Below are positions 58,279-64,000 of a DNA stretch of 64,000 nucleotides, one piece after another. Positions within the stretch are counted from its first letter, which is position 1; the number at the start of each line of letters is the position of its first letter. The DNA is taken from positions 62,001-126,000 of the forward strand of contig NZ_DATJCH010000012.1 of assembly GCF_035514885.1 (NCBI RefSeq), read 5' to 3'. The notes below the pieces were generated by a model. The model was not told where the DNA came from and did no database searches. It was given only the letters and a program-made list of their open reading frames with translations. The position numbers and the translations under genes are program-made. This stretch comes from Albibacterium sp035514885 (GTDB taxonomy: Bacteria > Bacteroidota > Bacteroidia > Sphingobacteriales > Sphingobacteriaceae).

Positions 58279-59673
58279 TTGAAAAAAAACTTAATTAACG
58301 TCTACTTATTAATGCTGAGTACCACATTGGTCTTGACTAGTCAAACAAATGCAGTATTTGGACAAGAAAAATCAAATCCGATTCCATTACAGAATCTTAA
58401 TGCCTTTAACGATCCAGGTAAAAGCTGGACTATTGTTGGAGATGTAAATGGCTACATTAATGTAGCCAATACTTTATCTGCCGTTAACGGAGAAGGCGTA
58501 TTGCTTAATTTACCAACTAAAAAGGTGAAAGGAACAGACCTTTATACCTTGCTCGAATACGGTGATGTAGATGTTGAAATGAAGTTTTTAATGTCTAAAA
58601 ACGGGAATTCAGGTATTTACTTACAAGGTCGTTATGAGGTACAACTCGGAGACTCATGGAATTTATCAAACAGTACTTCAGCTAGCAATGGTGGAATTTA
58701 CAACTTGAAAGCACCTCGTATCAATGCATCAAAAGCACCGGGTTTGTGGCAGGATTTGAAAATTTCTTTTCAAGCCCCACGCTTTAATTCTTCAGGAGAA
58801 AAAATTCAAAATGCGAGAATCTTAAAAGTATTGTTAAACGGAGTATTGGTTCAGGAAAACGTGGAATTGTTTAATCCTACTCCGGGGGCAATCAGTAACC
58901 AAGAAGTAGCAAAAGCTGCATTACGAATTCAAGGAGACCATGGCGCTATTGCATTTAAAGACCTGGTTATCTCCGAAATAAAAGAGAAGGATGTGAAAGA
59001 GAATGAAGGGGGTTATGCCGCTGATCCTATTCTTGTAGAGGCAAATGAAAATACGATATTAAGAAGTTTCATGGATGTAGATAAAGACGTTCGAGTGGTA
59101 CATGCAGTTTCTGTAGGTAGCGCTAATAACGTTCATTATACTTATGACATGGATCACGGTATGTTGGTGCAGGCTTGGCGTGGCCAATTTCTAGACGCAA
59201 CACCTATGTGGGATGGTCGAGGTAATGGAACCTCGATTCCTATGGGTGCTGTTCAATATTTTGGCCATCCGGCTTTTACCCTTGCAAAGCTATCCAATCA
59301 ACAGGAAGCTTGGCCTATAGATACATTGAATTCGCATTACAAGCCCGATGGTTATACAGTAGATTCTGTCGGTATTCCCACTTTTGTTTACAGAATCTTC
59401 GATTCAGAAATTAAAGACAAATTAAGTGTCTTAAATGATGGGAGTGGAATAAGTAGAGAAATCACGGTTGAAAATGGGAACGATATGTATGTAAGATTGG
59501 CGAAGTCCTCACAGATTTTAGAAATTAAAAACGGGTACTATCTTATTGGCGATAAAGAATATTATTTGCAATTACAGGATCCAAAGAGCCAAGTTGTTTT
59601 ACGGGATGTAAATGGCGAGAAAGAGTTGATCGCTCCAATTAAGGATCATCTTAATTATTCAATATTATTTTAA
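58279..59673 (+). CDS. Exported DUF1080 (3-keto-disaccharide hydrolase-like) protein with extra C-terminal domain
   Basis: No ATG with a full signal peptide exists. TTG 58279 gives MKKNLINVYLLMLSTTLVLT and a cut near VFGQ (464 residues), so a TTG start is preferred over TTG 58249 and an internal ATG. Residues about 30-240 match the DUF1080 concanavalin-like fold: WTIVGDVNGYINV, TLLEYGDVDVEMKFLMSKNG, NSGIYLQGRYEVQLGDSW and APGLWQDLKISFQAPRFN. Family members hydrolyse 3-keto-glycosides. The rest (about 250-464) includes RSFMDVDKDVRVVHAVSVG and QAWRGQFLDATPMWDGRG, which I know only from heme-dehydrogenase neighbours. The protein would act in the periplasm on material imported by SusCD. Confidence 0.78.
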   Translation: MKKNLINVYLLMLSTTLVLTSQTNAVFGQEKSNPIPLQNLNAFNDPGKSWTIVGDVNGYINVANTLSAVNGEGVLLNLPTKKVKGTDLYTLLEYGDVDVEMKFLMSKNGNSGIYLQGRYEVQLGDSWNLSNSTSASNGGIYNLKAPRINASKAPGLWQDLKISFQAPRFNSSGEKIQNARILKVLLNGVLVQENVELFNPTPGAISNQEVAKAALRIQGDHGAIAFKDLVISEIKEKDVKENEGGYAADPILVEANENTILRSFMDVDKDVRVVHAVSVGSANNVHYTYDMDHGMLVQAWRGQFLDATPMWDGRGNGTSIPMGAVQYFGHPAFTLAKLSNQQEAWPIDTLNSHYKPDGYTVDSVGIPTFVYRIFDSEIKDKLSVLNDGSGISREITVENGNDMYVRLAKSSQILEIKNGYYLIGDKEYYLQLQDPKSQVVLRDVNGEKELIAPIKDHLNYSILF

Positions 59674-59700
59674 TCGAAATCAGATAAAAAAACTTGTTAT

Positions 59701-61650
59701 ATGTTATCGAATCTTATTCATTTTTATACTAAAAGCATCTTAATAGTTCTCCTTTCTTTTGGCACAATCTTAACATTTGCACAAGAAACACCTAAAGAGG
59801 AAGATTTCTATAAAATAGTAAAGTTGCCCGCTCCGGAGCATGTTTTACTTGAAGTAGGAGGTTTGGTTACTTTGCCGAACGGAAACTTGGGCGTATCCAC
59901 TAGAAGGGGTGATGTTTATATTGTTGAAAATCCGACCAGTGCTAAACCTTATTTTAAAAAGTTTGCATCAGGTTTACATGAAATTTTAGGATTAGCCTAT
60001 AAAGACGGTGCATTCTATGCTGCTCAGCGTGGAGAACTCACTAAATTAATAGACACAGATTTAGATGGTAAAGCTGATGTTTATAAAACCATTTACGCAT
60101 GGCCTCTTTCTGGACACTACCATGAATATAGTTTCGGCCCAAAAATAGCACCTGATGGATCATTTTTTGTAACGGGCAATGTTGCCTTTGGAGATGAAGA
60201 ATGGTGGCGTGGCGAAAGTAGAGTGCCTTGGAGAGGCTGGACCATGCAAATCTTTGAAGACGGAACCATGAAACCTTGGGCGACTGGTATGCGCTCGCCA
60301 GCTGGACCAGGTTTTATCAATGGAGAATTTTTTTATACCGATAATCAAGGCGATTGGTTTGGATCAGGAGGTCTTTGGCGAGTTCCAAAAGGCTCATTTA
60401 CAGGACACCCAGCAGGATTGGTTTGGACCGGAGAGGCAAATTCTCCATTAAAGCTTAAACAGCAGACTCTCTTTGATTTAGTTGATGAACGTAGGATTAG
60501 AGATGAAAATGGAAGAGCAATAAAGCCTGAGAATATAATTCAAGGTGAATTTAAAACCAGAGCCGAAGCAAAGATGTCAATACCAGAACTTCAGCTTCCG
60601 GCAGTATGGCTTCCGCATGCAATTTTAGGTATTTCAAACTCTGAACCTATCGAGATTCCTGAAAATACTTTTGGTCCCTTTGCCGGTCAGGTCTTAATCG
60701 GAGACCAAGGGATGAGTATGATTACTCGAGTTATGTTAGAAAAAGTAGATGGCGAATATCAGGGTGCAGCAATTGCATTAAGAAGTGGTTTTCGTTCAGG
60801 AGTACTAAGATTAGCCTGGGCTAAAGATGGCTCCTTATTTGTTGGAGAAACGAATCGGGGCTGGGGCTCTGCTGGAGATGCAAACGAAGGTTTACAACGC
60901 TTAATTTTCAATCAAAAGGACATGCCTTTTGAAATGAAAAATATAAAAGCAATGCCAGACGGTTTTGAAATCGAGTTTACTTTACCTGTGGATAAAAATT
61001 CGGCAGAAGATCTTGCCTCTTATTCATTAGAGACATTTACCTATAAGTACAACTCGGTTTATGGTAGCCCAACGGTCAATCAAGAAACTTCTGTAATTAA
61101 AGGAGTAAAATTATCAAACGATGGATTAAAAGTTCGCATTGTAACCGATGATTTAAGAAAGCATTATATACATACTCTTACCTTAAATGGAATACGTTCT
61201 AAAGAATCTTTCTATTCTTTGATTCACCCTACAGCTTATTACACCTTACATAATATTCCAAGTGGAGCTAAATTGTCGTTGGCAGAATTAAGTACAAAAG
61301 ATTCTTCAATTCCTGTCAAGAAACCATCGACCAAGTCAACTACTAAGGTAATACCGGAAAAGAAAACTGAAGCGAAAGCAAATGTAGAACGAGTGCCTAC
61401 ACTTTCAGAAGTACAGGGATTGTTAGCTAAAAACACTTGTATTGCATGTCATAATGCCGATACTAGACAAGTAGGCCCTGCATTTAAAGAAATTGCAAAA
61501 AGAAAATACACCAATGAAGAAATTGTAGAGTTAATCTATAATCCAAAACCTGCAAATTGGCCTGGTTACGCTACTGAAATGCCACCCATGCCTCAAGTTT
61601 CAAAAGGTGATGCTTTAAAAATAGCTGCATGGATCAATTCTTTAAATTAA
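59701..61650 (+). CDS. Periplasmic propeller dehydrogenase-like protein with C-terminal cytochrome c
   Basis: A 649-residue exported protein (signal peptide ending TFAQ at about 28). Residues about 40-420 look like a PQQ/sorbosone-dehydrogenase-type propeller: LEVGGLVTLPNGNLGVSTRR, FASGLHEILGLAYKDGAFYA, GHYHEYSFGPKIAPDGSFFV and QVLIGDQGMSMITRVML. After a Lys/Thr-rich linker (about 540-570) comes a cytochrome c domain with CIACH (Cys580, Cys583, His584) and a Met ligand in EMPPMPQ. It may oxidise a sugar hydroxyl to the 3-keto form and pass electrons to the heme. No alternative catalytic group is obvious. It is last in the SusCD operon, before a terminator. Confidence 0.82.
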   Translation: MLSNLIHFYTKSILIVLLSFGTILTFAQETPKEEDFYKIVKLPAPEHVLLEVGGLVTLPNGNLGVSTRRGDVYIVENPTSAKPYFKKFASGLHEILGLAYKDGAFYAAQRGELTKLIDTDLDGKADVYKTIYAWPLSGHYHEYSFGPKIAPDGSFFVTGNVAFGDEEWWRGESRVPWRGWTMQIFEDGTMKPWATGMRSPAGPGFINGEFFYTDNQGDWFGSGGLWRVPKGSFTGHPAGLVWTGEANSPLKLKQQTLFDLVDERRIRDENGRAIKPENIIQGEFKTRAEAKMSIPELQLPAVWLPHAILGISNSEPIEIPENTFGPFAGQVLIGDQGMSMITRVMLEKVDGEYQGAAIALRSGFRSGVLRLAWAKDGSLFVGETNRGWGSAGDANEGLQRLIFNQKDMPFEMKNIKAMPDGFEIEFTLPVDKNSAEDLASYSLETFTYKYNSVYGSPTVNQETSVIKGVKLSNDGLKVRIVTDDLRKHYIHTLTLNGIRSKESFYSLIHPTAYYTLHNIPSGAKLSLAELSTKDSSIPVKKPSTKSTTKVIPEKKTEAKANVERVPTLSEVQGLLAKNTCIACHNADTRQVGPAFKEIAKRKYTNEEIVELIYNPKPANWPGYATEMPPMPQVSKGDALKIAAWINSLN

Positions 61651-61683
61651 TTTAAGATAGCTCTCGCACTGTCTTAATAAGCA

Positions 61684-61720
61684 TAAAAAAAACCTGTAAT
61701 CTTTTGATTGCAGGTTTTTT
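61684..61720 (+). terminator. Terminator of the SusCD operon
   Basis: A stem AACCTGTAATC / GATTGCAGGTT (one G-T pair) with a TTTT loop, preceded by A8 and followed by T6. It lies about 35 bases after the cytochrome gene and also faces the convergent TolB-like gene, so it can work both ways. Confidence 0.85.
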
Positions 61721-61743
61721 AAATTTCAATGGGTATTCTTAAT

Positions 61744-62724
61744 TTACAGCCAGATAAAGGATTCTGATGCACATGCGTGAATAACCTCACCCTTTGAATC
61801 CAAAGGTTGTAAAGGGTCCACTGGTTTATTATTAACACCATCTTCTGGTACGGGTATCGGTTCATTTGGATTCGCCGGCATGATGCGTATTTCGCCACAT
61901 TCCGCTACTCCTGTAATATTTGCTGTAAAAATAATGGATTGTCCGTCCGGACTCCATGCCGCGTCAGTTTCTCGGAAACGTGATTGCGTTATTTGCTTTG
62001 GCGTGTTATCTTTCTGAACAGTTGTTGTAAACAGATGATCGGATTGTGTAAAGACGACTTGTTGTCCATTCCGTGATACTGCTATTCCTTCCGGTAATTG
62101 AGCATAATCGGGATATTCATGAATGATAATGCTTTGTTGATCCTCCTCAGATTGATAATTCTTTAAAATCGCTAATGCAAAACCTATGGATTCTCCTTGG
62201 GTATTGAGCGCTTCAGCAGATAATACCAAATCTTTGCCATTAGGTAAAAATACAAAATCTTTGACATGAGGAATACGTCCGGTAATTTGATTCTCAGTGT
62301 TAAAGAAAATAAGATCTGTCCGACTGATGGGGTCGTCTTCAGCTCTTGCAAGTGCTGCAAATAGATCTGTTTTTCCTATAGCAAAACGTGGAGTGTGTTC
62401 AATGATCACAGGAATCTCAATAGTTTGATACTCGGTTGGTGTTTGCAGGTTATGAACTTGGATCTGCGTATTCCCGCTAGTAAAATCGTTTTTATACCAG
62501 AGGAATTGCTTTGCATTTTCAGAAATTCTATAATTATCCCCTCCTGAAAAGAGTGTTATTTCCTGTTTTGATTGAAAATTATATTGAACCAACGCGCTTG
62601 CAGAAGAGTAATATAGCGTGCCATTTTTCTCTTGAATGTTAGAGTCAGTCTTTTTACATCCCACGGCTATAAAGAGAAGTATTAACACACAATATCCGGT
62701 TTTTTTTATAGGTAGCTTTTTCAT
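61744..62724 (-). CDS. TolB-like beta-propeller lipoprotein
   Basis: A 326-residue lipoprotein. ATG 62724 (MKKLPIKKTGYCVLILL) is chosen over 62757, because the signal peptide and lipobox IAVGC (Cys at about 23) then fit. The propeller blades of the PD40 type are visible as ISENAKQFLWYKN, VSRNGQQVVFTQSD and WSPDGQSIIFTAN. The C-terminus holds a proline-rich stretch (PANPNEPIPVPEDGVNNKP). It probably binds protein or ligand in the periplasm or at the outer membrane. No partner is evident; it is convergent with the SusCD operon. Confidence 0.82.
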   Translation of the reverse strand: MKKLPIKKTGYCVLILLFIAVGCKKTDSNIQEKNGTLYYSSASALVQYNFQSKQEITLFSGGDNYRISENAKQFLWYKNDFTSGNTQIQVHNLQTPTEYQTIEIPVIIEHTPRFAIGKTDLFAALARAEDDPISRTDLIFFNTENQITGRIPHVKDFVFLPNGKDLVLSAEALNTQGESIGFALAILKNYQSEEDQQSIIIHEYPDYAQLPEGIAVSRNGQQVVFTQSDHLFTTTVQKDNTPKQITQSRFRETDAAWSPDGQSIIFTANITGVAECGEIRIMPANPNEPIPVPEDGVNNKPVDPLQPLDSKGEVIHACASESFIWL

Positions 62725-62842
62725 AAAATTATCTTTAATTTCAACTGGATAGACCAAAGTTACTGAGAATGAGAGCTAAAATCATTCCATAAAAGGACTA
62801 TTTTTGTAGTAATTTCATACTATCTAATATATTTAAAAAGCT

Positions 62843-63406
62843 ATGTCCTACTGTTCTGCTATTGAAGCCATGCAATCTGAAGAAAAAAAGGCTTTACATA
62901 AGAAATATCACGATTTTCATTATGGTTTCCCGATTCACGACGATAATGAATTGTTTGGCCGGCTGATTCTGGAAATTAATCAAGCTGGTTTGAGCTGGGA
63001 AACTATCCTAAAGAAAGAATCTTCCTTCCGAAAAGCATACAATAATTTCAACATTGAGAAAGTTGCTGCTTATACAGATGCAGACAGGGAAAGGCTTTTA
63101 TCGGATGCTGGTGTTATTCGCAACAAACTAAAGGTAAATGCAGCTATCGACAACGCGAAAGCTATTCTTCAATTGCAAAAAGAGTTTGGCTCATTTGAAA
63201 AGTGGTTGGAACATCATCATCCGAAAACGAGAGAGGAATGGGTAAAGTTATTCAAAAAGACATTCCGCTTTACAGGTGGCGAAATTGTAAACGAATTTCT
63301 AATGAGTATTGGTTATTTATATGGAGCTCATTCTGAAAATTGCCCTATTCACAAAGCGATTCTGAAGCAAAATCCAAAGTGGGTGTCGGGACGGCGATCT
63401 GATTAG
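62843..63406 (+). CDS. tag: DNA-3-methyladenine glycosylase I
   Basis: A 187-residue DNA repair enzyme that removes 3-methyladenine. The zinc ligands of the Tag family are present: Cys4 in MSYCSA, a His in KYHDFHYGFP (about residues 22-31), and the His and Cys in GAHSENCPIHKA (about 167-178). The base-binding core is LFGRLILEINQAGLSWETIL (about 42-61), with FNIEKVAAY and VIRNKLKVNAAIDNAKA after it. The length is typical (E. coli Tag 187). It is expressed from its own promoter region (118 bases to the divergent TolB-like gene), and the DUF1398 gene follows closely. Confidence 0.95.
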   Translation: MSYCSAIEAMQSEEKKALHKKYHDFHYGFPIHDDNELFGRLILEINQAGLSWETILKKESSFRKAYNNFNIEKVAAYTDADRERLLSDAGVIRNKLKVNAAIDNAKAILQLQKEFGSFEKWLEHHHPKTREEWVKLFKKTFRFTGGEIVNEFLMSIGYLYGAHSENCPIHKAILKQNPKWVSGRRSD

Positions 63407-63439
63407 CAATCCACAAATTTGACAATTAAAATCAATAAA

Positions 63440-63829
63440 ATGTTTACAATAGCACAAATCAAGCAGGCGCACAGTAAAGTGCAATCAGGTGCAGATTTTC
63501 CCGCATATATTCAGGAAATTAAGCAATTTGGGGTAATGTATTTTGAAACATTTGTTTCAAATGGACGAACTGATTATTATGGTTCTAATGAATATAAAAT
63601 AGCTGGACCGGCAGAGTACCCAGAGCTAACTATTGCAGATAGATGCAATATAGAACAGTTCAAGCAAGGCTTACAAGAGCATCAGCAAGGAAAGACAAAT
63701 TATTTGACTTTTGTTGAAATGTGTGCAGAGTTTGGCATTGAAAAGTGGCAAATGCATATAGGAAAAATGACTTGTACTTATTTTGATAAATCAGGAAATG
63801 AAATCTTGAAAGAGCAAATCCCTCAATGA
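63440..63829 (+). CDS. DUF1398 family protein
   Basis: A 129-residue protein of the DUF1398/YbcV-type family. The recognisable blocks are FTIAQIKQAHSKVQSGADFP (about residues 2-21), GVMYFETFVSNGRTDYYG (about 31-48) and YLTFVEMCAEFGIEKWQMHI (about 92-111). ATG 63440 is used; a TTG at 63419 would add seven residues. Function unknown. It lies 33 bases after tag, perhaps on the same transcript. Confidence 0.88.
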   Translation: MFTIAQIKQAHSKVQSGADFPAYIQEIKQFGVMYFETFVSNGRTDYYGSNEYKIAGPAEYPELTIADRCNIEQFKQGLQEHQQGKTNYLTFVEMCAEFGIEKWQMHIGKMTCTYFDKSGNEILKEQIPQ

Positions 63830-63881
63830 TAAGAACAAGTTTTTTAAATTTGTTCTAGAAAGACGATTGAAGAAAATAAGA

Positions 63882-64000
63882 ATGAACGAAAGAACGATAG
63901 CCAAAATTAATGAATGGGATAAATTCAATCATCTCTTTAAACGTCACGAATTACCTGCTAAAACAGTGCTTTTGCGTGAAGGAGATATTTCAAAAAATCT
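63882..64000 (+). CDS. Crp/Fnr-type cyclic-nucleotide-binding regulator, N-terminal start
   Basis: The first 39 codons reach the window end. They read MNERTIAKINEWDKFNHLF, then ELPAKTVLLREGDI, which matches the beginning of the cNMP-binding fold of Bacteroidota Crp/Fnr proteins (helix, then LxxGTxLxxEGD). The DNA-binding domain lies outside. Ligand and targets cannot be judged. It begins 52 bases after the DUF1398 stop; a weak 7-bp inverted repeat lies between. Confidence 0.7.
   Translation, partial: MNERTIAKINEWDKFNHLFKRHELPAKTVLLREGDISKN

Noticed and set aside
63832..63856. Inverted repeat AGAACAA/TTGTTCT between DUF1398 and the Crp-like gene as operator or terminator
   Set aside because: Only 7-bp arms, AT-rich loop and no T-run directly after it, so neither call can be supported.

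Overview
The window is chromosomal DNA of a Bacteroidota bacterium, most likely a member of the Sphingobacteriaceae (Pedobacter/Solitalea-like). The support is a SusC/SusD pair, low GC, -33/-7 promoters of the TTG...TAnnTTTG type, few Shine-Dalgarno sequences, MerR next to alaS, and a zeaxanthin-type carotenoid cluster. No species is claimed. No rRNA or CRISPR array is seen. One tRNA (Lys, TTT) is present.

Left part (1-30.2 kb), mostly core genome. A truncated amino-acid:sodium symporter, a FabZ-like dehydratase and a GNAT enzyme come first. Next is a Mn/Zn/Fe ABC importer operon (1589-5481). One of its permeases carries a complete DtxR/MntR-like domain at its C-terminus, and its promoter has a DtxR-type box filling the -33/-7 spacer. 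trmN6, a phosphodiesterase, MerR, alaS, a TlpA-like thioredoxin lipoprotein, two response regulators and an RluA pseudouridine synthase follow. Then come a divergent arginine node (arginine decarboxylase against arginase-argS), a 3-hydroxyacyl-CoA dehydrogenase, and a LexA-like S24 repressor with a structured 3' region, divergent from a degenerate GIY-YIG protein. The part ends with a metalloprotease-propeller-barrel protein, PBP1A, YigZ, an EamA transporter, ribD, prmC and an MFS sugar permease.

Accessory region (30.2-47.9 kb). It begins at tRNA-Lys. Immediately downstream lie a broken large serine recombinase, a 2026-residue protein with an N-terminal Cap4/DUF4297-like nuclease and a STAND NTPase (the best candidate antiphage system here), and a tyrosine recombinase destroyed by several frameshifts and a stop. 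A compact, translationally coupled cluster follows: MarR-crtI-crtB-unknown-SRPBCC-crtZ-lycopene cyclase-lipocalin-photolyase. It makes and regulates a protective carotenoid and repairs UV damage. The region ends with remnants of a two-component system and a strong terminator. Short repeats resembling the tRNA-Lys 3' end suggest that two integrative elements landed in tandem.

Right part (47.9-64 kb). A pair of NAD(P)-dependent oxidoreductases lies behind a promoter with a perfect palindrome. A secreted glycosylasparaginase and cutC follow. A sensor kinase/response regulator pair is divergent from a SusC-SusD-DUF1080-cytochrome c operon. This operon looks like a polysaccharide or glycoside utilisation locus using redox (3-keto) chemistry rather than a classical glycoside hydrolase. 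The window ends with a TolB-like lipoprotein, 3-methyladenine DNA glycosylase I, a DUF1398 protein and the start of a Crp/Fnr-type regulator.
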